Made by a program: the position numbers and the translations under genes
From: Phragmites australis
Lineage: Eukaryota; Streptophyta; Magnoliopsida; Poales; Poaceae
NCBI RefSeq assembly: GCF_958298935.1
Contig: NC_084922.1
Location: 12,340,501 to 12,404,500 of the forward strand
DNA: 64,000 nucleotides
Direction of reading: 5' to 3'
Shown: one piece after another, positions 24,751-35,795 of the stretch
How positions within the stretch are numbered: position 1 is the stretch's first letter
Layout: the number at the start of each line of letters is the position of its first letter
The notes under the pieces: model-generated
Told to the model about the DNA's origin: nothing
The model's input: only the letters and a program-made list of their open reading frames with translations
The model's database searches: none

Positions 24751-25099
24751 AGCCATCCCTTCAATTAGCCTGTGGAGTTCATTACCTTATTCTTCTCAAG
24801 GCAAAAAGCGTTGTTCAGGGTCTTTGGTTAACAAGAAAATTGAATGACATCGCTTCTTACCCTTTTGTTGCATACTTCTGTTAATTATGAACCTTTGTTG
24901 CAAACTTGTATTAGTTATCACCTATAGTCAATGACATGTGAAATAACATGGTTACGTATGCATGAATGAGACGAGATGTGAATGAATTGTGTATGTGTGT
25001 GATATTATATGTACTGAGATAATTATATGCGTATGTGAAACTTGAATGCATGTTTATCTTGCTGGATGTGACATTATATGTTCTGTTGTCGGGCAATGG

Positions 25100-25414
25100 C
25101 TAAATTCTATACAGGGGGGAGAGGCCATCAGTGCCAGCTCATGACAAAATCCCGGCACTGGTACGGAGACTATCAGTGCTGGCTTGTATAAAAAACCGGC
25201 ACTGATAGTTGAATATCTGTGTCAGCTACTTGTTATGAGCCGGCCCTGATAGTCTTAGTATCAGTGCCCATTTTTTTCATGAGCTAGCACTAATATTCAT
25301 TATCAGTGCCAGTTGATAAACCGACTCTGATAGTCCGTAACTATTAGTGTCAATTCAAAAACTGCCACGAATGGTGTTTTTGAGCCAGCACTGATGACCA
25401 TTTTTGTAGTAGTG
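25100..25414. repeat. right subterminal repeats and end of CACTA copy A
   Basis: Motifs of the ATCAGTGCCGGTT / AACCGGCACTGATAG type alternate up to the terminal ATTTTTGTAGTAGTG. The same array, in the same order, ends copy B at 32852. Confidence 0.85.
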
Positions 25415-25650
25415 AATTTGTTGATAAATCGACTGAAGACTAAGAAACTTTAAGTCACTTTTGAAATAGCTATTGACTTTATCTAAGAACCATTTGTGCT
25501 TACCAAATATATTACTCAAGTCTTCTATATAAAGGACACAAACCCAGTTAACAAGTAGGGACGCCGTGTGGTTCTTCAAGGAAAAAGAAAGATTGTTTGT
25601 ATTGAGGATATCATCGACAAGGAAGACTACAATCAATTTATGCTTTAATT
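25415..25650 (+). pseudogene. detached TNP2 C-terminus (DUF4216 end)
   Basis: Immediately after the end of copy A the plus strand reads EPFVLTKYITQVFYIKDTNP, then VVLQGKRKIVCIEDIIDKED and YNQF. This is the last part of the TNP2 DUF4216 domain. The same stretch occurs on the minus strand at 42203-42440. It has no upstream transposase attached, which suggests that copy A landed in, or was joined by deletion to, the TNP2 gene of copy B. AT-rich sequence without recognisable features follows to about 25890. Confidence 0.75.
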
Positions 25651-25894
25651 AGTATAAATAAAGCTATTGTATGATACTTATAGATATAATTAGTACTTAC
25701 TAAGAATATACCATAATTTCTATTAAGTAAAAAGCTCTAATTTTTTATAAATATATACATTCCCTTAAGTAACAAAGATGTACTACACAAATTATAAACC
25801 TAATATAAAATAAATTACCTAGTATACAATAAATTACAAACCTAAATATACAATAAATAACTTCGTGCAAAAAATAATTATTAAGTACTTCACA

Positions 25895-26215
25895 ATTATA
25901 GATCTAATATACAAAAAATGTTTTGTCAAAAAAAGTAAAACAGTATCAGTGCCAGTTATAGGGAAAACTAGCACTAATAGCCCCAATATCAGTGTTGGCT
26001 TAATTTTACAACCGGCACTAATAATCCAAGTATCTGTGCTGGCTGGGTTAAACAATAGGCACTAATAGTCCAAGTATTAGTATCAATTGTGGTCTACAAT
26101 CAACGCTGATAGTCCAAGTATCAGTACCGGTTGTGGTCTACAATCAGCCCTGATACTAGTATCTGTGCCAGTTGTATACCACAGTCGACATTAATACTCT
26201 ATCCTTATATAAGCC
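25895..26215 (+). promoter_or_regulatory. internal subterminal-type repeat block with TATA box ahead of TNP1 (A/B complex)
   Basis: At least six copies of a motif close to 'TATCAGTGCCGGTTGTGG' / 'CGGCACTGATAGTCCAAG' lie in tandem with a period of about 40 bases, ending at TATATAA (26206-26212). These are the repeats normally found at the ends of this family, here between the TNP2 C-terminus and TNP1. A C-rich leader follows. The promoter function is inferred. Confidence 0.55.
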
Positions 26216-27379
26216 GGATTAGCCGCAGCCTCTCTATTCCTCCTTTGCATGTCCGCCGATTCCTGCTGTCTCCCAAACGCCGCTGTTCCCGGAGCCCCAC
26301 CATCCCCGTCCTCATCCCCGTCATTGACATCGCCTCCCTGCCGTCGCCGTCCATGTTGCCGATGCCGCCTCCCCGCCATCCAGTCCCCGTCGCTGACGCC
26401 GCCTCCCCGCCCTCCACATCCACGTCATTGATGCCGTCTCTTCACTCTCCCTATCCTCATCCCCTTCGCTGACGCTGCCTCCCCGTCATCCCTATTGCCA
26501 ACGCCACCTCCCCGTTGTCCCCATCCCCATCTCACCAGTAGCTTCAACCTGACCAACCATCTCACCGTCTTCCTAGAGAGGGACGCCATCATCGTTGGCG
26601 CCCAGGTTGTCCACCGCATTGTGCATCTGATTAGCATGGGCATTTTGCAATGCTATTGCTTGGATGGATTGGACTTCTATTTCGTAGATTAGTATGAATT
26701 ATCTACTATTTCCGTTTCACATTAACAGGTGTTTATCATGTTGGTTTAGCCATCAATTCACTTACTTGATGGAGAATTAGAGATGCACAGAGGCTGAATA
26801 GATGGACAATTGTTGCATGAATGCTGGTTTACCTATCGCTTTCACTTGCATTTGCATCGAGGAGTTGCTAGTGACTCGTCATAGTTCTAGTGGCCAACTC
26901 ATGTGTTTGTTTGGATATGGTTGGTGGATTGTGTCCAATTGGAGTGATTTTAACATGTTTCTAGCCATCTAGGTAAGTGTCGTATGCTGTGGGTTTACCT
27001 GGAAAACATTTTACTTGCAAGTAAGATGTTTTGCTCTTGCGCATATTCAGGAAATACTATGTAATTCCTATTCTTTGGAGACTTTGCTAGTGCAGTAAAC
27101 ACTGGAGTAGTAATATGCGACTTTCCAGTTATTCCTTTTGTCTTTTGTAATAGACATGAGTACTGGATGGTGACATGTAACTATCGATGCAAGGGCAGTA
27201 GCTAAGGAAAGACAAATCAGTTCTGAATCAAGGCAAACAATGCTAATGCAGATTGATGTTTCTATAATTGTCATGCTATCTTGCAGTAGTACTAAAAATA
27301 GATCAGGCTATCCACCTGTGCCTATACTGAATCATTTCTTAATCAACTTGTTCATTAATAATATATGTAGCAAATGCAG
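26216..27379 (+). other. leader and non-coding interior of CACTA complex
   Basis: 26216-26660 is C/CCG-rich and leader-like (many CCGTC and CCTCC runs), as also seen downstream of the TATA boxes at 19804 and 48842. 26660-27379 is AT-balanced and shows no recognisable domain. It may be intron sequence. Confidence 0.4.
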
Positions 27380-27515
27380 GACCTAGAAGCTCTCCACAAC
27401 CACCCAGAAGCTCTCCACCTCCTCCGTCGTTGTGCACAGCCACCTAGAAGATCTCCACCTCCGCTGCAACCTCCACAACCACAAAGAAGATCTTCAACCC
27501 CTTCATCGCCACTGG

Positions 27516-30404
27516 TGTCACATCCGGTTTTAATGGACAAAATCAAGTGTGCCTTATGTGTGCCTAGGAAGTTTAATACACATAAGGACACCAAAGATGA
27601 AGTAACAAAATTAATACTTTAACTTACAACCATTTAACTCTTACAACAAGACTTCACCTAAACAACTCTTTTAACCAAACGACTAAATTAAACGACGGCA
27701 GTGGAACGAAAGCATCGGTGGCCAAACAACTACACAGACACCGACCGAAAGACACACTCCTAGTACACCAGGTTGTCATCTTGAAAATCTTCAAGCCATC
27801 CACTGGGAAGCATATGTATTCTGGGAGATAGTAAGGGTGAGTATATGGAGTACTCAGCAAGTGTGGTAAAGTAATGACATGCAGGCTTTTAACAAGAATA
27901 GGCTAACACATGGTACATTTGCATAAATGCAAGTAAAGAATAGTAATATAATTGAAAAGCATTAAACACTTATTAAGTGAATTTAACCTACACGACCTAA
28001 TAACTATTACCCAAGGTTATCCACCTTGCAAACCATAACCATCTAGTACTACCATACCATAACCATGACCATTCCACCACCATATCCAAAACCAACTAAT
28101 CATGTGAGGATCCAAGTCTCTCATGACCATAAGCACAACTGATATATCAGATTTTACACTCTGCAGAGGTTGTCTAACTTTCCTCACAAGTTAGTGAATT
28201 CCATATTGTTGTGTTCGTAAAACACTTAACACATGCTAGTGGTGTGCCGCCAAGAAATTGTTGTATGACATTTTTCACTAACCAGAGCCTAATACAATAT
28301 GGATCTGCTCACTAGGTTTCACCGCCAGGGATTACAGAATTTACTTCCAACCCAGAAGCCTGCTTTTGTGCTGACCCGACACACACAGGAAAGAACTCTG
28401 ACTAGTAGGCCAAGCCTTACTCATATCGGCCTCGTGGTTGGTACGTCACTTCTTGGGTTGTCGCTCTATGAACCGGTCCTTATTTATGTTACTTGAGAAA
28501 ATACTAACCAACAACAAAACCATAACAAACCATAAACACACATTTGCTTAAGGCCTAAGGTTCCATGTTGCTATATCAAATTCATTATCATATTTGCCGT
28601 CATTGTTACATGTGACCATTAGTCAAGTATAAGACACTTCCAGATATTCCCGACAACATGACTAAGCATTTCTACCCATAAAAGATACCTAACCATAAAA
28701 CACTTAGGTTTCAAGGAATGATAAGGGAATATCTAGGTAAACCCTAACATAGGTGACTACCCATCAAGTTGATAGTGTATGCAATTTGTAAAACAAAAAT
28801 ATTTAAAAACATAGGTTCAAGATGATTAAGGGTACTTGCCTTCTCCTTGCAGCTGCTTAGTGTACTCTAACTCCTGGTCTTGACGTTCCTCAAACTAATC
28901 CGAGGTGTTGTTGTCTAAGAGCACAATTACTGATAAAGCACACAAAAAGATATAGTAAGAACAGTACAAAAAACAAAATAATAATAATACAAAACATATC
29001 TAGAAAGATAGATCTCTGAAAAATGAATCTAACGGCATAAAAATTGTTGAAAAAGGAGCTAGGACGAAAAAGTTATGATCTTTTTACTAAATAGGGGCTT
29101 TTCTGTAAAATTACCATGAATTTCAGAATTTATTGGAATTGTTTTTATACTAGAAAACCTTGAATTATTGCATCGGTAGGGGGGTTTATTGTGCAGTAAA
29201 GATTAAAGATTGTTTGTAAAAGGAAAACAAATTATTAATTCTCAGATTAATTTGGGCCATTGGATCTAGATCTAACGGTCTTGGCTCATGGACCAGATGC
29301 ACGGACGTGGCGACTAGGGTAGGGTGGACTCAACTCATGCTACTCACTGTGGACCAAGAGGTGGTGACGGCTCAAGTGCATCTGTGGAAAATCGAACGTT
29401 CGCTAGGATCGGGTTCCGACGACTAAGGACTCTGGTGAGCGGCGGAATAGAGGTGCAGGAGCTCGGGTGACTCGGCAACATTGTAGGCAGGGGCGACGGA
29501 CTACCGGAGTGGCTTGGCAACAAGCAGTGGATCCTTCGGGCGGTGGAGCTACATAGAGAGGGCGCTACGATGTTGACTTCTCAATAGGAAGTTGGGGAAA
29601 AGGTGTGTTGTGCTTTGGGGAGGGCATAACGACACATATTTATAAGCGAGGAGGCTCGATGAGGCCAAGACAAGTTTGATTAGGGTTTGGCAGCAGCGGA
29701 TAGAATCTGAGCTTGACTTTCCTTGTTTAAACGCGATTCGCTAAGGGATAAGGTGGCAACCGGACGCAGGGACCATACGGACTCAATTCCCTGAGCTTCT
29801 AGAAGATCTTCCCTTCGGATTAGGTGCGGGATAACACGGTGGCATGGTTTGGCTCGATGACACGGCGGTCTTTGGGTCAGACATAGATCTAATAGGTGGG
29901 TCCCACCCATCAGCAGCACGGGCGAAGGCAGGTCAGCGCGAGCGCAATTGACAACAGGAGGCAGAACGCGGAAAGGCGTGGGTGACTGCTGGTGCTAGCG
30001 GGCTGGTTACAAAGCTGGGCTGGGAGAACGGGGCTATGGCGCGGCCCAAAGAGATGGAGGAAGGGAGCAGCTCAAGTCGGGCCAGCAGACTGGGAAAGGG
30101 AGCGGGCTGGGTGAGGGAGAGAGGGTTAGGCCAGGAAGAAAGGAGGGAGAACGACCTCGGTAGATTAGGTTTCTTTTCCTTTCTTTTTTTTTCTATTTCT
30201 AATCATTTCTATACTAGAGCAAAACAACTCCAAATAAAACCCTAAATGCCTAACTCAGCATGAAATGCATTTTAGGCAAAATATATCCTATGCCAAATTG
30301 GATTTAATTTAGAAAATAGGTTTTATCCTATTCTATTTATTTAAACCCTAATTAAATTCTAGAAAATTTAGGAATTTGCAAAAAATGAAAATCAAGGTGT
30401 TACA
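27516..30404 (-). mobile_element. 2.9-kb solo LTR, gypsy Tekay/Del-like
   Basis: On the minus strand the segment begins TGTAACACCTTGATTTTC and ends GGATGTGACA, the typical ends of long Tekay/Del-type LTRs in grasses. It interrupts the TNP1 linker of copy B. Flanks ACTGG and ACCGC are only weakly similar, so the target duplication is uncertain. No gag or pol sequence was recognised inside. Confidence 0.6.
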
Positions 30405-30774
30405 ACCGCATATCCCGTTTCAGAAGCCGGTAGCACTTGCGTAGGCTCAAAAGTCAATGTCATCTCAGAAATTGACTCCATCACAGCTGTGAGTAGCAAC
30501 TAAGAAGCAATAGTCAGCATCTGAGAAGCCGGCATCTCCTCTGTCTTATGATTTAACTGATGAGGAAATCAGAAGGAAAGTGAGCGCCGATGTCACTGCA
30601 CACTTCAAATGTACTAAGCCAGAGAAGAGTGCTATCGATCTAGCAATGGTTGCCAAATTTCTTCAGACTTTGACAAGATATGTAGACTCACCGCTAAAAT
30701 CTAACTATGCACGCATCATGGGTAAAAAAAAGTTGATGAAGGCATCGATCGAGAATGTAAAAAACAAAAAAGCG

Positions 30775-31052
30775 TTGGAACAACAGGAAGAATTAGAAAG
30801 AAACTTTCTAATTGATGTTGGAATGACAAAAGAAGCAATTTATGACAAGTCCAAGGTCAAAAAGGCAAAAACTAAATGGCAATTTAAGCTTGGCGAACCA
30901 CTGGTCGAGTCCCTTGGAACAATAGGAAGAATTAGAAAGAAACTTTCTAATTGATGTTGGAATGACAAAAGAAGCAATTTATGACAAGTCCAAGGTCAAA
31001 AAGGCAAAAACTAAATGGCAATTTAAGCTTGGCGAACCACTGGTCGAGTCCC
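30775..31052. repeat. 139-bp tandem duplication in TNP1 (copy B)
   Basis: Positions 30775-30913 and 30914-31052 are almost identical (both start TTGGAACAA and end GGTCGAGTCCC). As 139 is not a multiple of three, the second copy is out of frame, which shows the gene was already broken or was broken by this event. Confidence 0.9.
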
Positions 31053-32539
31053 TGTGGACGTAACAACCCAAATGCTGAGATTCCATGCCTGGTACTTGGA
31101 ACAGTCGAAGGCCGGTAGAGAGATGTTCGCATTCCAATACAGACATTGTGATTTCATCCATGGGGATGGTGAAGTTTGGATTCGTTTCGATGAAATGTAT
31201 CAACTATACCACTAAGACACCCTCGGCGTTCAACTCATAAGTTTGTGAACTCTGTAAGTGACTTATAATTTATAGTAAAATTCATGTACCATTAGATTGA
31301 ATGTCTTAACTTCTTATATATGTAGAATGGAGATACATACATACGGTCAAAAGGGCATCACTGAAGTAGGATTCCTCGACCAATGGAAATAAACAAAACA
31401 ATGGTCGCCACCCTACCATAGGCAACTGAGGATTATGCACTTGAATTTATTCAAATTTATCAATTAAAGAAATACATATTTTTACCTTATAACTTTGGAT
31501 ACGTGTTTCCCTCCATATTTGTACTACTCTTTATGAGCATCATGACATTAAGATTTAGGACTAGTTACCTATGGTGACATATGTGCATATTTTACTGGGC
31601 CAACTTTGTTATCCGGACTGACTATAGTAGTATCATAATCCTCGATGGAAAAAGAAATCCAATAGTCGAATACCAACACATCAAAGACTTGCTACAAAGG
31701 TAAACTAATCATTTCATTAACGCTTTAGGTAAACTTTGAATTGATTGAATCTAAGTCTAGTTGCGGTCAATAATCACATATGTATGGGTGTATGTGCGCA
31801 ACATCAAGAGGAAAGGACGTCATTTTCTGTTTTGGAAGGAATGAAAAATCGTAACAGACTTTCCTTGTGACTTCAGGCCCAGAGCAACAATTTATATGAC
31901 TACTATGTATGTGACTTCATGCATGGATGGACCGAAAATAATTATAGTACTATTACCAAAGCTGAGGTAAGTGGTATACATATTGATAATTAATTTTCAG
32001 TTTCTACTCATGTTCAAATACATTAATTTCTTCAATTTTGGTAATTGTAGGACCTCGAGCTGAAAACAGGTATCCTCATGTCGCAGAGAATCAACCAATT
32101 CAGGAACAACTCTACGGGTTCATCAATGACCAAGTCATTCCAAAGTCCGGTGGTACCAGGTTTTCAAATGGTGTTGTTCGCAAGCCTTCCCTTCAATTAG
32201 CCCATGGAGTTCGTTACCTGATTCTTCTCAAGACAAAAGTGTTGTTTAGGGTTTTTGTCAATGAGAACAATCGAATGATATCACTTCTTACCATTTGTTG
32301 CATACTTATATTAATTATGAATTTTTGTTGTAAACTTGTATTAGTTATGATCTTTAGTTAATGACATGTGAAATAACATAGTTATGTATGCATTAATGAG
32401 TGAGATGTGAATGAATTGTATATATTTGTGATATTGTATGTGCTGAGATAATTATACGTGTATGTGAAACTTGAATGTATGTTTATCTTGTAATACGTGA
32501 CATTCTTTGTGTTGTTGTCAGCAACGGCTGGATTCTGTA

Positions 32540-32852
32540 GAGACTGGGGCCATCAGTGCTGGCTCATGATAAAAACCAGCACCGATATGGAGACTATCAA
32601 TACTAGCTTGTACTTAAAACCTGTACTGATAGTTAAGTATCAATGCTTGTTATTTGTTATGAACCGGTATTGATAGTCTTAGTATCAATGTCGGTTTTTC
32701 TTATTGAGTCGGCACTGATACTCATTATCAATGTCAGTTAATAAACTGACACTGATAGTTCGTAATTATCAATGATGAACAATCACTGTCGGTTAAAAAA
32801 CCACCACTAATGATTTTTTTAGCCGGCACTGATGACCATTTCTATAATAATG
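32540..32852. repeat. right subterminal repeats and end of CACTA copy B
   Basis: Same series as 25100-25414, with more mutations. The last bases are CTATAATAATG instead of TGTAGTAGTG. The copia RNase H frame resumes at 32853. Confidence 0.8.
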
Positions 32853-33083
32853 ACGGACAAAATATGCTGAGATTGACCTTCATTTTGTTCGCAAATGAGT
32901 TGCTCTTGGCAAGGTGTGTTTCCTTCACGTCCCGACGAGCTCGTAGTATGGCGACGTCTTCACCAACGGTTTGACAACGGCAGTCCTCAAGGAGTTTTGT
33001 TCCAGCCTGAATCAGAACCATGCACGTACGGTACGTGCATGTGTCCACGTCAAGCCATCCAAATATCACAGCGATTAGTTTCC
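32853..33083 (+). pseudogene. copia H2 RNase H C-terminus, 3' part
   Basis: Straight after the CACTA end the sequence reads TKYAEIDLHFVRK in one frame and GKVCFLHVPTSS and DVFTNGLTTAVLKEFCSSLN in others. This is the conserved copia RNase H end that should follow QHQ(R/H) at 19730. It proves that 19732-32852 is an insertion. Confidence 0.88.
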
Positions 33084-33205
33084 TTGTTAGGAGATAGATT
33101 TATTTACTTATTTGTTTTGCATGTAACCGAGTCAGTTTACATCCGTCTCTCCCTGTACTACCTAGATAAGTCGGTGGCTCCTAAGTGTTCTCCTAATCGC
33201 CTTCA
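33084..33205 (+). repeat. 3' LTR of copia H2
   Basis: It starts TGTTAGGAGATAGATTT and ends CTAATCGCCTTCA, and aligns with the LTR at 15394-15524. Confidence 0.78.
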
Positions 33206-33214
33206 CTTTTATCT

Positions 33215-33625
33215 TTCCAAGGAGCGTTTCCATGGGGGGTTGGCGTCGGTTGAAAACCCTTGCGTTCCACTCTTTCTGAAGCTCCCATACCACCAAGAGC
33301 GTGAGGGAGCGGAATGTTTTGGCCGGCACACCCAGAGCCTCACCAATGGCATGCCACCACTCTGCAACTATTTGGTGGTTTGTCCAATCTGATGTAACAG
33401 GAGAAATTGCCTGCAGCCCATAGCCGTATGGCCTCCCATATTCGTCGGCTGTACTGACGATGTGCGAGGGGATGAATGGCCGATTCGTCCATCGTCTGGC
33501 GCAGAGGATAGACTTGTTGGTTTGGCCGTCCTGGAGCAGCGAGTCTGTTCGATGTCCACATGCGATTTTGATAGGCTAACCATGCAAAAAAAATTTGCAT
33601 TTGTGTGGTGCCCATCAGGAAAAAA
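33215..33625 (-). pseudogene. LINE fragment: zinc-binding domain of reverse transcriptase (zf-RVT)
   Basis: On the minus strand the frame shows IFFAWLAYQNRMWTSNRLA, then YPLRQTMDESAIHPL and RRIWEAIRLW. This is the pattern of the zf-RVT domain at the end of plant LINE (L1-type) polyproteins, with some Cys/His ligands already lost. A frameshift leads into the terminal W-x-A-I-G-E-A-L and LLVVWELQKEWNARVF segment typical of the LINE C-terminus. Upstream LINE domains are absent, so it is a short 3' fragment next to the copia LTR. Confidence 0.75.
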
Positions 33626-33998
33626 AATTTGGCGGAAAGTCAGTGATAAACCCGGTAGAAAAACTTTCTATGTTTACTGATATTTTATTTGAATTTTATC
33701 TCGTATATTCATAAATCATATTTACCGATGATCACTAGTAAAATTTATGTACCTGTTAAAAAGACCCTGTGCCCATGTTCGCCATATAAGAGTGTCGAGC
33801 TCAGTTTCGATAGAGCAGATGAACTGAGCCAATTAATAAGCAGAGTGCGCCGAGTAATCACCATGAGTGCTGAGTTTCCACACGATATAGTCCGGTGTAC
33901 CCGCTGTGAGTTGGACCGATTGTATGCGTGTCCAAAGAGTGACAAATTCGGTGAACTGCTGAGCCGAGCCAATTAATAGATGTTGAGGTCCTGATTCA
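33626..33998. other. intergenic segment without recognised content
   Basis: Short frames only. A short imperfect repeat, GAACTGAGCCAATTAATA, occurs at about 33820 and again, expanded, near 33955. No transposon or gene family was recognised. Confidence 0.5.
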
Positions 33999-35475
33999 CA
34001 CTACTACAGACCTATTTATAGATAACGGCTTATCACTGTCGGTTATGTAAGAATTGACAATATAAATGTATTATTACCGGTTTGTAACACGAACCGGTAC
34101 TGATAGTCGGTATCAATACTGATTCTAACCAAGAACCGCCACTGATATTTAGACCCAAATTTTTGGTTCAATTCGTCCGCTCAGCTGGTTGATATTTTCT
34201 AGCCAATCATCTCTCATCTGCTTATCTCTTATCCACTCCACCTCGTCTCTCATTCACTCATCCTTCTGCTCTCAAGTCTCTGTGCTCTTGATCTCTCACC
34301 CACTCATGTCGGGGTCGCAGCTTGGGTCAGGGTGGCAGGACCTGGAGCGAGGCAAGTGTGGATTGAGGATCGAGCATGCCAAGTCGATGAGCTCCTGATG
34401 TGGCCCCTCCCCACCAGCCTCCTCCCTTCGTGGGTGGTAGTGGCAGCTAGGCATGGGCGGCAGCAGTAGCAAGGCGTGGGTTGAGGATAGAGTGCGTTGA
34501 GGTGATGAGCTCCTGATGCGCCCCCTCCCCACCGGCCTCCTCACTTCGTGTGCGCCGACGGCAGCTAGGCGCCAGCGACAGCGGTAGCAGTGCATGGGTA
34601 GAGGATGGAGTGCGTCGAGCTAACAAGCTCCCGATACGGCCCCTCCCCACTAGCCTCCTCTCTTCGCGGGCGGCAGCAACAAGGTGCGGGTTGAGGATGG
34701 AGCACGTCGAGCTGATGAGATCCCGATGCGGCCCCTCCCCACCGGCCTCGTCTCTTCACAGGCAGCAGTGGCAGCTAGGCATGAGCTGCAGTGGTAGCAA
34801 GGCGTGGGTTGAGGACGAAGCGTGCCGAGCTAACAAGCTCCTGATGCGACCCCTCCCCACCGGACTTCTCTCTTCGCGGTGGCAGCAACTAGGAGTGGGT
34901 AGCGGCGACAACAAAGCGCAGGTTGAGGACGGAGCGCGCTGAGCCAACAAGCCCCCGATGCAGCCCCTCCCCAGCGGCCTCCTCCCTTCGCGGGTGGCAA
35001 CGGTAGCAAGGCACAGGTGGCACCAGAGGCGACAAGTAGGGGCGCAGGCGAGGTCGACCACGGTAGCCTCGTCCTTGTGTTCCATTTGTTTGATTTGATT
35101 GTGAAGTGAGTTGGCTTGTGTTCGATTTGATTGTGAGATGAGTCAATTTATTTGATTTGATTGTGATGTGTTCGTATGGATGAGATGAGTTGATCTGTTC
35201 TTGTATTGAGATGAGTCGATTTGAGCATGCGACGGCGGGAGCACCGCATTAAGCGGTAGCTGAGCCGGCTTGAATTGAGCTTGGCTCATTTATTCTTTTT
35301 CTGACCCGGGGAACCACCTTTCATTGCCGGTAGGAGCCACGAACCAGCAGTGATTGTGTCTTTCAGTGTCCGTTCTAGAACTAACACTGATAGTCACAGA
35401 GTAATAAGTGATGGTTTAGTACTCACCACTGATGATGATTTTGAACCGTCAATGATAGTATGTTCTGCAGTAGTG
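33999..35475 (+). mobile_element. non-autonomous CACTA element J2
   Basis: The ends are CACTACTACAGACC and GTTCTGCAGTAGTG. Flanking triplets are TCA and CCA. Subterminal sequence and the TTGTGTTC/GATGAGTTGATTTGA-rich region match J1, so both belong to one non-autonomous family. There is no transposase domain. The centre is a GC-rich minisatellite. Confidence 0.85.
34355..35015. repeat. GC-rich minisatellite, about six units of 90-120 bp, inside J2
   Basis: Each unit holds TTGAGGAYGGAGYR, a GAGCTCCTGATGCG-like block, CCCCTCCCCACCGGCCTCCTC and a GGCAGCAGTGGCAGC-like block. Anchor motifs recur near 34364, 34490, 34600, 34690, 34810 and 34920. Long chance reading frames on both strands follow from the repeat structure and are not called genes. 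Confidence 0.85.
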
Positions 35476-35795
35476 CCAGGAATTGTTTCCATGCACACGT
35501 TGTACGGTCTTGGCCTTCTTCTTGCATTGGAGCAGATATATATATATATATATATACACGAGATATGTAGAATAGTTTTTTGAACTTTCCTTTTGTTTTG
35601 AAGAATAAGCAAGATATGTATGTGTCTGTATCTATATATACCTAATAGTTGTGATTATATACATTTGTCCTAGTGTAGATAAATGTTTCCATATCTCAGA
35701 CTTTGAAGAGAGTACTTCGTCAAGATGATCCGAACTGTGAGTATAATTATCGGTGAATGTTTATCTTGGTCTGCTTAGTTGTCATATTTGTTTTA
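35476..35795. other. intergenic segment with (TA)n
   Basis: Contains a TA microsatellite at about 35536-35556. Otherwise no recognised content. Confidence 0.6.

Larger units (their letters stand above)
27380..32165 (+). pseudogene. TNP1 linker and Ulp1-like domain (copy B), split by solo LTR
   Basis: A proline-rich linker (RSPPPLQPPQPQRRSS) at 27390-27515 stops at the solo LTR and resumes at 30405 with HIPFQKPVAL-like sequence. It continues through YDLTDEEIRRKVSADVTAHF (30552 on) to the KLGEPLVES and FHAWYLEQSKAGREMFAFQYRHCDF segments. A 139-bp tandem duplication disrupts it. The Ulp1-like part closely repeats copy A. The His position reads Tyr (FYWANFVIR, 31593), Asp is kept (ILDGKR, 31644) and the catalytic Cys reads Tyr (NLYDYYVCDFM, 31894). 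It ends IQEQLYGFINDQVIPKSGG. The N-terminal Transposase_24-like part is missing. Confidence 0.78.
19732..32852 (+). mobile_element. 13.1-kb CACTA complex with two related copies (A and B)
   Basis: The left end is CACTACAACAGAAATAGTCATC. The outer right end, at 32852, reverse-complemented, is CATTATTATAGAAATGGTCATC. Flanking triplets are ACA and ACG, an imperfect target duplication within one RNase H codon of copia H2. A second right end of the same family (CACTACTACAAAAATGGTCATC, inverted) lies inside at 25414. The interior holds TNP2, a TNP1-Ulp1 copy, a detached TNP2 C-terminus, an internal repeat/TATA block, and a second TNP1-Ulp1 copy split by a solo LTR. The simplest reading is one element (B) that received another (A), followed by deletions. 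Confidence 0.75.
15394..33205 (+). mobile_element. Ty1/copia element H2 (short-LTR, Ale/Retrofit-like), split by a CACTA complex
   Basis: A short LTR (15394-15524), a primer-binding-site-like TGGCATCAAATA, gag, protease, integrase, reverse transcriptase and RNase H run along the plus strand to 19731. The RNase H frame is broken there by the CACTA complex 19732-32852 and resumes at 32853, ending at the 3' LTR 33084-33205. The very short LTRs (131 and 122 bp) and the UBN2 Gag fit the Ale/Retrofit lineage; this is inference from length and domain type. All genes carry stops. Confidence 0.8.

Noticed and set aside
26131..26643. Overlapping GC-rich frames on both strands near 26130-26640
   Set aside because: Repetitive CCGTC/CCTCC leader sequence without domain similarity.
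34550..34942. 130-codon frame in CACTA J2
   Set aside because: Frame openness is produced by the minisatellite units; several shifted frames on both strands show the same repeated peptide.
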